A DNA stretch of 64,000 nucleotides from an uncultured Eubacteriales bacterium. Lineage in GTDB: Bacteria > Bacillota > Clostridia > Oscillospirales > CAG-272. Position numbers and translations under genes: made by a program. The notes beneath the pieces were generated by a model. It did not search any database and had not been told where the DNA came from. It saw only the letters and a list, made by a program, of their open reading frames with translations. Location: NCBI GenBank assembly GCA_934373635.1, contig CAKROZ010000002.1, positions 1 to 64,000 on the forward strand. Direction: 5' to 3'. This document shows, piece by piece, positions 33,166-42,487 of the stretch (its first letter is position 1; each line of letters starts with the position of its first letter).

Positions 33166-35798
33166 CACTCTCCGTCGGAGAGGGTGCGTTTCAGAGAATA
33201 GAGGAGGTTCATCGCCTCGATGGGGGTCATGGTATTGAGGTCGGCTTCTCTGAGTTTGTCGGCGACCTCGGCGTTCTTATCGTTTGCCATGACGGCGAAG
33301 AGATCGGGCGGGGTGTCTGCGACGTCAGCCTTTTTCGGGCGTGTCGGGACGTCACCCTCGATCTCGGCGAGGATCTCTCTTGCGCGGCGGATGACCTCAT
33401 TCGGGACGCCCGCGAGCTTTGCTACCTCGATACCGTAGGAATCGTCGGTGCCGCCGCGCACAATCTTGCGTAGGAAGGTGACCCCTTCCCCGCGCTTTTT
33501 GGCGGCGACGTTATAGTTGACGATGCCGGGGAAACTGTCCTCCATGGCAATCAGCTCGTGATAATGGGTGGCGAAGAGGGTCTTTGCGCCGATCTTCTTC
33601 GACCACGTATACTCGACGACGGCGCGGGCGATCGCCATACCGTCGTAGGTACTGGTTCCCCGTCCGACCTCATCGTAGATGATGAGGGAACGCTTGGTCG
33701 CGTGCTTCAGGATCGAGGCGACCTCGGTCATCTCGAGCATGAAGGTGGACTGTCCCGACGCGAGGTCGTCGGAGGCGCCGACGCGGGTAAAGACCTTATC
33801 GACAATGCCGATCCTCGCCTCTCTCGCGGGGACGAAGGAGCCGATCTGCGTCATGACGGTGATGAGGGCGACCTGCCGCATATAGGTGGATTTACCCGCC
33901 ATGTTGGGACCCGTAATCATCATGACGCGGTTCGCACCCGTGTCGAGGGTGGTATCGTTCGGGACAAAGTAGGTGTCCTTGACGAATTTCTCGACGACGG
34001 GATGTCTGCCGTCCTTAATGACGAGATCGGTGGAAATATCGACCTCGGGGCAGGTATAATTGTTCTTCGAGGCGACCTCGGCGAGTGAGCGGAAGACGTC
34101 GAGCTCGGCGACGGCGGCACCCGAGGCACGGATGCGCTCGCTGTTCTCGGTGATGAGGGTGCGCAGCTCGCAGAAGAGATTGAATTCGAGCTCGCAGAGC
34201 TTCTCGTCCGCGCTGAAAATGGTGGTCTCCATTTCCTTCAGCTCTTGGGTGATATAGCGCTCGCAGTTGACGAGGGTCTGCTTTCTTATGTAGCGATCGG
34301 GGACTTTATCCGAGAGGGACTTCGAGATCTCGATATAGTAGCCGAAGACCTTGTTGTAATCGACCTTGAGGGTGCGGATGCCCGTCTCTTCCCTCTCGCG
34401 CTCGGCGATCGACTCCATGATCTCTCGCCCGTGGGAGCGGATGTCGCGGTAATAGTCGACGTCGGCGTTATAGCCGCCCGCGATCATGCCGCCCTCTCTT
34501 ACGGTGTAGGGCGGATTCTCGACGAGGGCGCGCCCCAGCGTGTCGGCGATGTCGGTGAGGGGATCGAGACTGTCGCGCAGGCGGGCGAGCGAATCGCTCT
34601 TCACATCGGAAAGAAGGGTGCGGATGGCGGGAAGGCGGACGATGCTCGTATAGATGGCGCGCAGATCCTTTGCGTTCGCGGTGCCGTAGACCGCCTTTGC
34701 CGTCAGGCGCTCGATGTCGAGGAAGGAGGTCAGGGTCTCGGTCAGCTCTTCGCGGAGCTCGCGGTTTTTGACGAGCTCGCCGACGGCGCCCTGACGGTGG
34801 GTGATCTGTCCCGGGTCAAGCAGGGGCTTTGTCACCCATGTATAGAGAAGTCTGCCGCCCATGGCGGTCTTGGTCTTATCGAGGACGCCGAGGAGGCTCC
34901 CCGATTTTTCCTTTGCCCGCATGGTCTCGGTCAGTTCGAGGTTGCGGCGGGTATTGATGTCCATGTCGAGGTACTGTCCCTCGCCGTAGACATTCAGATC
35001 GCGCACGAAGGCGATGTCCGTCTTCTGCGTCTGTCGGATATAGGCGAGAAGGGCGCCCGTCGCCATCATCGTCTCGGGGGTGGTGAGCTTTTTCGCCTCC
35101 TCGCCGAACGCGGTGGGAAGTTGCTTCACGGCGTCGGCGTAGGAGAAGAGCCCACGCACGTCGTCGTTCACGAGGGTATGGAAGCGGTCGGAGGCGAAAT
35201 CCGAAATCTCGGCGACATCCTTGCGCGGGACGTTCAAAATCAGCTCCGCAGGGCGGTAGACCGAAAGCTCACGCTCGACGCGGGAAGCGATGCCCTCCCC
35301 CGCGATGTGGGTGACGGAGACCTCGCCCGTCGAAATGTCGGCAAAGCCGAGTCCGACCCCTCCCTCTCCGAGGGCGAGAGCGGAAAGATAGTTGTTCTTG
35401 TTCTCGGTGAGGAGCCCCGCGTCGGTGACCGTACCCGGGGTGACGACGCGGATGACCTCGCGCTTCACGAGTCCCGTCGCCTTCTTCGGATCCTCGGTCT
35501 GCTCACAGATGGCGACCTTATAGCCCTTGGCAACGAGCCTGCCGATGTATTCGTCCGCGCGGTGGAAGGGGACGCCGCACATGGCGGCGCGCTTATCGAG
35601 TCCGCAGTCCCTGCCCGTCAGGGCAAGTTCCTCCTCACGGGAGACGGTGACGGCATCCTCGAAAAAGCACTCGTAAAAGTCTCCGAGGCGGTAAAAGAGG
35701 ATATATCCTTCGTACTGCGCGCGCACCTCCAGATACTGACGCATCATGGAGGTCGGTTCTTTGGTCAGTTCGCTTCTCGCGACATAGCTATCCGCCAT
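33165..35798 (-). CDS. mutS: DNA mismatch repair protein MutS
   Basis: 877 residues. The ATG at 35798 is preferred over the GTG nine bases upstream because GAGGTG lies 6 bases before it. The mismatch-contact motif GDFYECFF is near residue 38. The Walker A motif GPNMAGKSTYMRQ is near 624, with DEVGRGTSTYDG (Walker B) near 705, and a C-terminal HTH region follows. The protein recognises mismatches and recruits MutL, encoded next. The length is normal. Confidence 0.97.
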   Translation of the reverse strand: MADSYVARSELTKEPTSMMRQYLEVRAQYEGYILFYRLGDFYECFFEDAVTVSREEELALTGRDCGLDKRAAMCGVPFHRADEYIGRLVAKGYKVAICEQTEDPKKATGLVKREVIRVVTPGTVTDAGLLTENKNNYLSALALGEGGVGLGFADISTGEVSVTHIAGEGIASRVERELSVYRPAELILNVPRKDVAEISDFASDRFHTLVNDDVRGLFSYADAVKQLPTAFGEEAKKLTTPETMMATGALLAYIRQTQKTDIAFVRDLNVYGEGQYLDMDINTRRNLELTETMRAKEKSGSLLGVLDKTKTAMGGRLLYTWVTKPLLDPGQITHRQGAVGELVKNRELREELTETLTSFLDIERLTAKAVYGTANAKDLRAIYTSIVRLPAIRTLLSDVKSDSLARLRDSLDPLTDIADTLGRALVENPPYTVREGGMIAGGYNADVDYYRDIRSHGREIMESIAEREREETGIRTLKVDYNKVFGYYIEISKSLSDKVPDRYIRKQTLVNCERYITQELKEMETTIFSADEKLCELEFNLFCELRTLITENSERIRASGAAVAELDVFRSLAEVASKNNYTCPEVDISTDLVIKDGRHPVVEKFVKDTYFVPNDTTLDTGANRVMMITGPNMAGKSTYMRQVALITVMTQIGSFVPAREARIGIVDKVFTRVGASDDLASGQSTFMLEMTEVASILKHATKRSLIIYDEVGRGTSTYDGMAIARAVVEYTWSKKIGAKTLFATHYHELIAMEDSFPGIVNYNVAAKKRGEGVTFLRKIVRGGTDDSYGIEVAKLAGVPNEVIRRAREILAEIEGDVPTRPKKADVADTPPDLFAVMANDKNAEVADKLREADLNTMTPIEAMNLLYSLKRTLSDGE

Positions 35799-35969
35799 GG
35801 GGTTCACCTCGTTTCGGGAAATTCTGATGGGTTAATAAAAAGGAAAGTTTTGCGAAAAATTCCTGCGGCGATATGCGATGCTAAAGCACGGGCACGTACT
35901 CCCGCACCGTCGGACGGCACCCGAGAAAGCGGATGCGGGACGCCGCGGGCTTCGGCGCGTCGGGGCGGG

Positions 35970-36365
35970 TCAGTGATGGCAGCCGCCGCAGGTGGAGCAA
36001 TCGTGCGTGCAGGCGGCGGGGCGCTCGCCCGTGATGCAGAATTTGATCTCGGCGTTGACCTCTGCCATGAGGTCGTTTAACGCCTTCTGTGCCGCGTGGT
36101 AATCGGTGTAATGCGGATTCGCCAGAATGACGGCGCCGAGCTCTTCGAGACGGGCGCGGAGAGAAGAAATCGTCTTCTCGTCCGCCTCCTCCGCCTTGGA
36201 AAATTCATCGGCGAGGACGCGGCGCTCCGCCTCGTATTCGTTCAGCTTCGCCTGAAGGTCGCTGTCCGCCTCATAGGCGGTCTTCGCCTTCCCGAGGGCG
36301 CGGATCTCGTCGCTTTCGGCAATGGTCTCACCGAGTTTATGAGCAAGTTCGATAACGGGTGTCAT
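35970..36365 (-). CDS. YlbF/YmcA (RicA/RicF) family protein with C-terminal cysteine cluster
   Basis: 131 residues, mostly helical (LAHKLGETIAESDEIRALGK, then AAQKALNDLMAEVNAEIKFC). The C-terminus carries Cys119, Cys123, Cys126 and Cys129 (CTHDCSTCGGCHH). In Bacillus subtilis the Y complex (YlbF, YmcA, YaaT) stimulates RNase Y mRNA processing and carries [4Fe-4S] clusters, so the cysteines may bind iron-sulfur here. Position between miaB and mutS matches ymcA. The 171-bp gap to mutS shows no promoter I can support. Confidence 0.85.
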   Translation of the reverse strand: MTPVIELAHKLGETIAESDEIRALGKAKTAYEADSDLQAKLNEYEAERRVLADEFSKAEEADEKTISSLRARLEELGAVILANPHYTDYHAAQKALNDLMAEVNAEIKFCITGERPAACTHDCSTCGGCHH

Positions 36366-36389
36366 GGTATTTCTTCTTTCTTTTAGATA

Positions 36390-37769
36390 TTATGTAGAGG
36401 GTTCGGCGGTGCCGAAAAAGTCGAAGGGAGTGGCGCGTTCAATCTTCACCTTCACGAAGGTGCCCGTGGGATCGGCATCGGCGGCAAAGCGCACGAGCTT
36501 CCCTCCCGGGGTACGTCCGAGATAGCCACCCTCGCGTGCCTCGCCGTCGCAGAGGACGCGCACGGTGCGCCCGACCTCGGCAAGGTTCTTTTCAAGGGAG
36601 ATCTCCCGTTGCAGGGCGAGAAGGCGCGCCATGCGGTCGTTCTTCTCCTCCTTGGTCGTGGGGTTCTCCATCGAGGCGGCGCGGGTGCCCTCTCTCGGCG
36701 AGAAGATGAAGGAATAAACGGCGTCGTAGCGGACGCGCTCCATCACGCGGAGGGTGTCGAGGAAGTCGGACTCCTCCTCCCCCGGGAAGGCGACGATGAT
36801 GTCGCTCGTCAGGGTGATGTCGGGGATCGCCGTGCGGAGCTTGTCCACAATACCGAGATAGTGTGCGGAAGTGTAGGTGCGGTTCATCGCGCGGAGGATC
36901 CGATCGCTTCCCGATTGCAGGGGAAGATGGAAGGCGGGCGCGACCTTCTCTCTCTTTTCACTCATGACGCGGATGAGGTCGTCCGAGACGTCCTTCGGAT
37001 GGCTCGTCATGAAGCGGACGAGAAAGTCCCCGGGAATGTCTGCGACTCTCCGAAGCAGCTCGGGAAAGGTGATGTCCGCCCGATAGGAATTGACGTTCTG
37101 TCCGAGGAGGGTGATCTCCTTCACGCCGTCCGCGACGAGGGCGGCGCACTCGGCGAGGATCTCGCGGCTCTCGCGGCTCCTCTCCCTTCCTCTCACGTAG
37201 GGGACGATGCAATAAGAACAGAAGTTATTGCACCCGTACATGATCGACACCCACGCGCGGTGGCGGGAGGAGCGGACGGTCGGAAGTCCCTCGCAGACGG
37301 TGCCGTCATCCTCACCGAGAAGGAAGGTGCGACGGTGCTCGGCGATCGCGCGCTCGACAAGTTCGGGCAGACGAAACAGACGGTTCGGCTCGAGGGTGAA
37401 GGAGACGTAGTGAAACTCGCGTTTGAGCTTTTCGACAATCTCGGGCTCCGCCGCCATACAGCCGCAGACACCGATGAGCGTTTCGGGATTTCCCTCTCTG
37501 ACATGCTTATAGGTGCCGATGAGGGAGAGCGCCTTCAATTCCGCATGGCGTCTCACCGCACAGGTGTTCACCACGATGAGGGATGCGTCCTCGGGACGCT
37601 CGGCGGGCAGGTAGCCCATCTCCTCCGCCATGCCGCGGATCTTCTCGCCGTCCGCCTCGTTCTGCTGACAGCCGAGGGTCACGACATAGTATTTTCTCGA
37701 TTTTCCGTCGTTATACCGACGAACAGCTTCGACGGCGCGGGCGCGCGCCGTGCTTTCGGTCAGATTCAT
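36390..37769 (-). CDS. miaB: tRNA-2-methylthio-N6-dimethylallyladenosine synthase MiaB
   Basis: 459 residues. The N-terminal MTTase domain has VTLGCQQNEADGEKIRGM (about 31-48), with further Cys in NTCAVRRHA and GVCGCMA for the auxiliary cluster. The radical SAM motif is YGCNNFCSYCIVPYVRGRER (about 178). A C-terminal TRAM domain completes it. It methylthiolates isopentenyl-A37 of tRNAs. It is first in the miaB-ymcA-mutS-mutL-tgt operon and has its own promoter at the dxs 3' end. Confidence 0.96.
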   Translation of the reverse strand: MNLTESTARARAVEAVRRYNDGKSRKYYVVTLGCQQNEADGEKIRGMAEEMGYLPAERPEDASLIVVNTCAVRRHAELKALSLIGTYKHVREGNPETLIGVCGCMAAEPEIVEKLKREFHYVSFTLEPNRLFRLPELVERAIAEHRRTFLLGEDDGTVCEGLPTVRSSRHRAWVSIMYGCNNFCSYCIVPYVRGRERSRESREILAECAALVADGVKEITLLGQNVNSYRADITFPELLRRVADIPGDFLVRFMTSHPKDVSDDLIRVMSEKREKVAPAFHLPLQSGSDRILRAMNRTYTSAHYLGIVDKLRTAIPDITLTSDIIVAFPGEEESDFLDTLRVMERVRYDAVYSFIFSPREGTRAASMENPTTKEEKNDRMARLLALQREISLEKNLAEVGRTVRVLCDGEAREGGYLGRTPGGKLVRFAADADPTGTFVKVKIERATPFDFFGTAEPST

Positions 37770-37802
37770 TCGTTGTTCCTTTTATTTTTTCATAACAGAG
37801 AT

Positions 37803-37832
37803 ATTATATCACCGCGGGGGAGGAAAAGTCAA
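37803..37832 (-). promoter_or_regulatory. Promoter of the miaB operon
   Basis: TTGACT (37827-37832) overlaps the dxs stop codon; an 18-base spacer and TATAAT (37803-37808) follow. Confidence 0.75.
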
Positions 37833-39760
37833 TCGTTTTCTTCGGTTTTTCCCGATTTTCCGTCCTTTTCCGACCGGGCGGCAAGCAGGCGCCGTGCGGT
37901 GTCGGCAAGAGCCGGTGCGGACAGCCCGAGACTGTCGTAAAGATCGACGGGTGTCTCGGGGGTGGCGAAGGTATCGGCGATCGCACGGAGGACAATGCGC
38001 TCCGCGGGAAGTCCGAGGGACGTGAGCTTTTCTTTTAAGATCATGGCGGCGCCGCCGTTCTCGATCCCCTCCTCCGCAAGAAGGACAAGAGAGGTGCGGG
38101 AGAGGTAAGGCAGGAGCGCCTTCGCCGTCTTGTCATAGGGGGCAAGCTCCTCGAGGAGGACGGCGCCCGCGCGGATGCCACACTCTTTGAGGCTTGCCTC
38201 GGCGTCGAGGACGCGGGAGATCTCCTGCCCGTAGCTCACAAAGACGACATCGGTGTCGGTCTCGGGATCAAAATCGGCTCTCACGCCGAAGTTCCCGTAG
38301 TCCTCCTTCGGATAGAATGCCGCGCACACGGCGGCGTCCTCCGAGGCGTTCGGATATCGGAGGGCGACGGGGGACTCCGCCTTCTCGATTTCTCGGAGGG
38401 CGGCGATCAGGGAGCCGTAGGTGACGGGGGCGAGGATGCGCACGCCCGGGATCTCGGAGAGGAAGGCGACGTCGAAGATGCCGTGATGGGTGGCGCCGTC
38501 GGCAACGGCGAGCCCTGCACGGTCGACGATCATGCGGACGGGGAGCCCCTGCAGGGCGACGTCGTGAAGGATGTTATCGTAGGCACGCTGTAAAAAAGTG
38601 GAATAAATGACGGGATAGGGGTGCATCCCTCCCGCGGCGAGTCCCGCCGCGAAGGTGAGCGCGTGCTCCTCGGCGATGCCGACGTCGAAGTAGCGGTCGG
38701 GATGGCGGGTGCCGAATTCGCAAAGTCCCGTCCCCGCGCTCATCGCGGCGGTGATGGCGACGATGCGGGGATCCTCCTCCGCCTCGCGGCAAAGTTCTTC
38801 TACGAAGACGGAATGGAAGGTATCCTTCGGCGGCTCGGCGCACGGGAGGTTATGGTACGCCTCGGGTGCACGCTCGGCGGGCTCGTAGCCCTTTCCTTTT
38901 TTGGTAATGACATGCACCAGAACGTTCTTTCCCGAGCGCTTCGCCTCCGAGAGGGCGCGCTCGACCGCCGCCTCGTTGTTGCCGTCGACGGGTCCGAGAT
39001 AGTAGAGTCCGAGCGCCTCGAAATAGTTGAGGGTATAGAACCGTCGCTTGATGCCGTCCTTCAGGGCGGCAAAAAGGTTTTCGAGAGGCTTTCCGATGAG
39101 GGGAATATGCTGAAGAACGGATTTTGTGCGGCGCTTCCAGTTGCGGTAGCCCTCCGAGATACGGACGCGCGCGAGGTAGGAAGCGAAGGCACCCTTGTTG
39201 CGGGAGATGGACATGCGGTTCTCATTCAGGACGAGGACGAGGCGAAGCCCGTCGTGCACGTTGTTCAGCGCCTCATGCACCATGCCGCCCGTGTAGGCGC
39301 CGTCCCCGAGGACGGCGACGGTAAAGGCATCGCTCCCCGTGAGTCTGTCCGCCTCGGCAAGACCGATGGCGGCGGACACCGACGTGGAGGAATGACCCGC
39401 GCCGAAAGGATCGTGCTCGCTCTCCCGCCTCGAGGTGAAGCCAGAGAGTCCGCCCGTCGTGCGGAGGGTATCGAAGCGTTCTTTTCTTCCCGTGAGGATC
39501 TTATGCACATAGCTCTGATGCCCGACGTCGAAGAGGATATGATCGTGCGGAGAGTCGAAGACGCGATGAAGCGCGACGGAGAGCTCCACGACGCCGAGAT
39601 TCGAGGCGAGGTGTCCGCCCGTGCGCGTCACGTGGTCGACGAGAAAGGCGCGGATGTCCCGACAGAGTGCGGGGATCTCGGCTGCGGAAAGCGCCTTTAC
39701 GTCCTTCGGCTCATGCACGCGGTCGAGGACTTCGTATTTTCCGGAGGCGGCATCATACAT
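37829..39760 (-). CDS. dxs: 1-deoxy-D-xylulose-5-phosphate synthase
   Basis: 643 residues from the ATG at 39760, preceded by GGCGGAG; the longer reading has no ribosome site. The thiamine diphosphate motif is LGDGAYTGGMVHEALNN (about 153), the transketolase pyrimidine-binding region has DVGIAEEHALTFAAGLA (about 372), and a C-terminal transketolase domain follows. It makes the first intermediate of the MEP isoprenoid pathway and a thiamine/pyridoxal precursor. It overlaps the AraC regulator gene by 8 nt, so the two are translationally coupled, which is unusual for dxs. Confidence 0.96.
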   Translation of the reverse strand: MYDAASGKYEVLDRVHEPKDVKALSAAEIPALCRDIRAFLVDHVTRTGGHLASNLGVVELSVALHRVFDSPHDHILFDVGHQSYVHKILTGRKERFDTLRTTGGLSGFTSRRESEHDPFGAGHSSTSVSAAIGLAEADRLTGSDAFTVAVLGDGAYTGGMVHEALNNVHDGLRLVLVLNENRMSISRNKGAFASYLARVRISEGYRNWKRRTKSVLQHIPLIGKPLENLFAALKDGIKRRFYTLNYFEALGLYYLGPVDGNNEAAVERALSEAKRSGKNVLVHVITKKGKGYEPAERAPEAYHNLPCAEPPKDTFHSVFVEELCREAEEDPRIVAITAAMSAGTGLCEFGTRHPDRYFDVGIAEEHALTFAAGLAAGGMHPYPVIYSTFLQRAYDNILHDVALQGLPVRMIVDRAGLAVADGATHHGIFDVAFLSEIPGVRILAPVTYGSLIAALREIEKAESPVALRYPNASEDAAVCAAFYPKEDYGNFGVRADFDPETDTDVVFVSYGQEISRVLDAEASLKECGIRAGAVLLEELAPYDKTAKALLPYLSRTSLVLLAEEGIENGGAAMILKEKLTSLGLPAERIVLRAIADTFATPETPVDLYDSLGLSAPALADTARRLLAARSEKDGKSGKTEEND

Positions 39761-40640
39761 TCCGTTCTCCGCCTTCCGTGTCACGTCCGACGGTTTCGGG
39801 CTCTTGTTTGTCTTCTGCTTTTTCACTCTCCGCACCTCCCTTCCTGCCCCCTGCGGGGGATTCTCCCGTGACCTTCACATAGGCACGGTAAAACGCGGAA
39901 TAATCGCCGAAGCCCACGCGGTAGGCGGAGCTCGCGGCAGTCTCTCCCGTCTCCATCAGCTGCTTTGCGCGCAAAACGCGCTTTTGCGTCAGGTAGCCGT
40001 GAATCGAAATGCCGTTGTGTTTTTTGAACGCGCGGCAAAGATAGTATTTGCTGACGAAGAAGTGGCGGGCGATGCGGTCGAGGGAGAGACACCCGCCCTC
40101 GATGTTCGCATTGAGATAGCGGATCACCCGTGCGCCGAGCTCGGCGTTGTCCGCCACGTCGTCGGGGCGCACCGAGGAGAGGAGAATGACGATCTCGGAG
40201 AGAAGCATCTGCATATAGGTCGTGCGCTTCTCCTCCGTGAGTCCCGCGGCGAGGTTAAAGCGCTCAAAGGCGGAAAGAAGGCTCGGCCGCAGGGCGGCGG
40301 CGGAATAAAAGCCGCACCCCTCCGCCGTGCAGAGCCCGGCGAGCAGGGGGCGCGCCGCCTCGACGAGAGACGTCTCGGGAAAATTCACCACAAAGCGCTC
40401 ATAGGCGCCCTCGCGGGAGACATCGACGAAATGATAGGTCGCGGGTCGAATGACCATCAAGGTGCCGGGGCGCATGGCATATGCGCTTCCTTCAATGATA
40501 TATCTGCCCTTTCCTTCCGCGACGTAGAGGATCTCATAGCCGTCGTGGCAATGGTTCTGCCCGAAGTTGCGTGGGGCGGGGTCGTCGTAGGTCTTACAGA
40601 AGTCGATCCCGCCCGCCGTGATGCGTTGCGTTCTGTGCAT
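39753..40640 (-). CDS. AraC-family regulator, likely controls the hexuronate operon
   Basis: 295 residues from the ATG at 40640, with AAGGAG 6 bases upstream. The N-terminal cupin sensor domain (HCHDGYEILYVAEGKGRYII, about 30-50) is followed by the double HTH (LDRIARHFFVSKYYLCRAFK, about 190; VGFGDYSAFYRAYVKVTGES, about 243). The Lys/Glu-rich C-terminal tail overlaps the dxs start. It is divergent from the isomerase/dehydrogenase operon starting at 40844, the usual position for its regulator. The likely effector is a uronate or a derivative. Confidence 0.88.
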   Translation of the reverse strand: MHRTQRITAGGIDFCKTYDDPAPRNFGQNHCHDGYEILYVAEGKGRYIIEGSAYAMRPGTLMVIRPATYHFVDVSREGAYERFVVNFPETSLVEAARPLLAGLCTAEGCGFYSAAALRPSLLSAFERFNLAAGLTEEKRTTYMQMLLSEIVILLSSVRPDDVADNAELGARVIRYLNANIEGGCLSLDRIARHFFVSKYYLCRAFKKHNGISIHGYLTQKRVLRAKQLMETGETAASSAYRVGFGDYSAFYRAYVKVTGESPAGGRKGGAESEKAEDKQEPETVGRDTEGGERNV

Positions 40641-40698
40641 TGGCATCTCCTTTTTCCCTTTTTGTGCCGTTTTTCTCTATTTTATCACAAACGAGCAA

Positions 40699-40722
40699 TT
40701 TTTGCAATAGTTTTTGCAACAG
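40699..40722. promoter_or_regulatory. Direct-repeat operator candidate
   Basis: Two adjacent 12-bp copies of TTTTTGCAAYAG, with a further TTGCAATGCAA palindrome at 40740-40750 on the promoter. AraC proteins bind such direct repeats, placing this site between regulator and promoter. Confidence 0.55.
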
Positions 40723-40739
40723 TAACAAACATATTTTTA

Positions 40740-40768
40740 TTGCAATGCAAAAATTGACGTGCTACAAT
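40740..40768 (+). promoter_or_regulatory. Promoter of the hexuronate-type operon
   Basis: TTGCAA (40740-40745), 17-base spacer, TACAAT (40763-40768). The leader then contains a perfect 10-bp hairpin (40801-40823, GCTCCGCGGC / GCCGCGGAGC) just before the GAGAGG ribosome site. Confidence 0.75.
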
Positions 40769-40843
40769 AAAAGCAGAGCGGAGTTTTCCGCAAGTTCGAG
40801 GCTCCGCGGCGATGCCGCGGAGCGCAAAGAGAGGTAGTCTTTT

Positions 40844-41596
40844 ATGAAACTCGGTGCACAGTTCTACACGCTGAGAGAGCGGGCGAAGACGCCCGAGGGG
40901 CTTCGCTCCTGCTTTTCCGCCATGCACGATATCGGCTACGAAGCCGCGCAGATGTCCGCCGTCTGTCAGGTGGCGCCCGAAGAGTTCCGCGCCCTCGCGG
41001 AGGAATTTTCTCTTCCGATCACCTGCACGCACACGCCCTTCTCCCGCATTACGGAGGAGACGAAGGAGGTCATCCGCGAGCACAAGATCTACGGCTGTCC
41101 CGTCATCGGTCTCGGCTCGATGCCGAACGAATACCGCGGCTCGCTCGAGGGGGTACGCGCCTTCATCGAGGCGGTGAAGAAACCGCTCGCACAGATCGAG
41201 GATGCGGGACTTCGCTTCGCGTATCACAATCACGCGTTCGAGTTTGACTCGCTCGGAGGAACCGACACCTATTCCCTGCTCATCGAGGAGCTTCCCTCCC
41301 TGAATTTCATTCTCGACACCTATTGGTGTGTCTATGCGGGAAAGGATCCCGCAGAGTTCATCCGTCTTTTCGGCAAGAAGAGAATGACGAACATTCATTT
41401 CAAGGATATGAAAAGTTCGCCGAAGGGGGACATCTGCCCCTGTGGCGCGGGTGTCATCGACTTTGCGCCCCTTGTCACCCTCTGCGACAGCCTCGGCATC
41501 GAGACTGCGCTCGTCGAGCAGGACAACGCGCCCGCGCTCGGTGACGAGTTCGAGCAGATGGCATACAGCTATCGGCACTTAAAGCCGTTATTTTAA
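40844..41596 (+). CDS. Sugar phosphate isomerase/epimerase family protein (first copy)
   Basis: 250 residues, xylose isomerase-like TIM barrel. Ligand-bearing strand ends include FAYHNHAFEF (about 126), NFILDTYWCVYAG (about 154), TNIHFKDMKSS (about 183) and ETALVEQDN (about 223). This is the pattern of inosose dehydratase/2-keto-myo-inositol isomerase relatives. It opens the operon and precedes a second, different isomerase by 9 nt. The substrate is unproven; a keto-sugar or keto-inositol from uronate breakdown fits the context. Confidence 0.85.
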   Translation: MKLGAQFYTLRERAKTPEGLRSCFSAMHDIGYEAAQMSAVCQVAPEEFRALAEEFSLPITCTHTPFSRITEETKEVIREHKIYGCPVIGLGSMPNEYRGSLEGVRAFIEAVKKPLAQIEDAGLRFAYHNHAFEFDSLGGTDTYSLLIEELPSLNFILDTYWCVYAGKDPAEFIRLFGKKRMTNIHFKDMKSSPKGDICPCGAGVIDFAPLVTLCDSLGIETALVEQDNAPALGDEFEQMAYSYRHLKPLF

Positions 41597-41605
41597 GGAG
41601 GAGTT

Positions 41606-42487
41606 ATGGCAGAATTTTATCTTTCCGCCTTCGCGGACGAGGCGGCGGACGATCTCGACGGTCAGATCGCGGCGCTGCACGAGGCGGGCATTCGCTACAT
41701 CGAGCCACGCAGCATCGACAAGCGCGGGATCCTCGACCTCTCGGAAGAGGAATTAAAGGAGGTCAGAGCAAAGCTCGATCGAGCGGGGATCCGCGTCGGC
41801 TCTCTCGGCTCTCCGATCGGAAAATACGACATTGACGGGGACTTTGAGAGCTACAAGGCGACCTTCGAAAAGGCGCTTGCCGCCTGCTCTCTGCTCGGGA
41901 CGACGAAGATGCGAATGTTCAGCTTTTTCGTCGATCAGGCAAAGCTTGCCGAAAAGCGCGAGGAGGTGCTCGCGAGACTTTCCTACATGCTGACGCGTGC
42001 GGAGGAGGTCGGCGTAACGCTCTGTCACGAGAACGAGTCCCGCATCTACGGTCAGATGCCGCGCGAGGTCTCGGATCTCCTCGCCTCTCTGCCAAAGCTT
42101 CGCGGTGTCTTTGACCCCGCAAACTATGTGGTGAACGGGGCGGACGCGCTTGAGGGTCTTGCCGCGACGCTTCCCTCCCTCGCCTACCTTCACATCAAGG
42201 ATGCCTCTCTTGCGGACGGGACGATTCTGCCCGCGGGGGAAGGAGACGGTCACATCGGCGAGGTGCTCGACCTCGTAGACCGTCACACGGACGCGCCCGT
42301 CATGCTGACGGTAGAGCCGCATCTGCGTCTCTTCGACGCGTTCGGAAAGATCGACGCACGCTCGTTACGGGGCAAGCACGCCTTCAACAACAACCGCGAG
42401 TCCTTCGCCTTCGCCGTCCGTGCCTTGGAGGGCGTTCTCACCGAGCGGGGCTATCGAAAAGGAGATACGGGAACATGGAAAAAGTAA
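41606..42487 (+). CDS. Sugar phosphate isomerase/epimerase family protein (second copy)
   Basis: 293 residues with AGGAGG before the ATG. A second TIM barrel of the same superfamily but poorly similar to its neighbour. Ligand regions are TLCHENESRIYG (about 131), RGVFDPANYV (about 161), LAYLHIKDASLADG (about 191) and VMLTVEPHL (about 231). The 13-nt overlap with the downstream dehydrogenase indicates coupling. Two unlike isomerases next to two dehydrogenases suggest a multi-step oxidation and epimerisation of a sugar acid. Confidence 0.85.
   Translation: MAEFYLSAFADEAADDLDGQIAALHEAGIRYIEPRSIDKRGILDLSEEELKEVRAKLDRAGIRVGSLGSPIGKYDIDGDFESYKATFEKALAACSLLGTTKMRMFSFFVDQAKLAEKREEVLARLSYMLTRAEEVGVTLCHENESRIYGQMPREVSDLLASLPKLRGVFDPANYVVNGADALEGLAATLPSLAYLHIKDASLADGTILPAGEGDGHIGEVLDLVDRHTDAPVMLTVEPHLRLFDAFGKIDARSLRGKHAFNNNRESFAFAVRALEGVLTERGYRKGDTGTWKK

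Noticed and set aside
29565..33473. Long plus-strand ORFs opposite tgt, mutL and mutS
   Set aside because: Shadows of highly conserved minus-strand genes.
39761..39835. Longer Dxs N-terminus
   Set aside because: The extra 25 residues are Lys-rich, lie inside the AraC coding region and lack a ribosome site, while GGCGGAG precedes the ATG at 39760.
40801..40823. Terminator in the hexuronate operon leader
   Set aside because: There is no U-run after the hairpin, and it lies just before the ribosome site, so a translation or mRNA stability effect is more likely.
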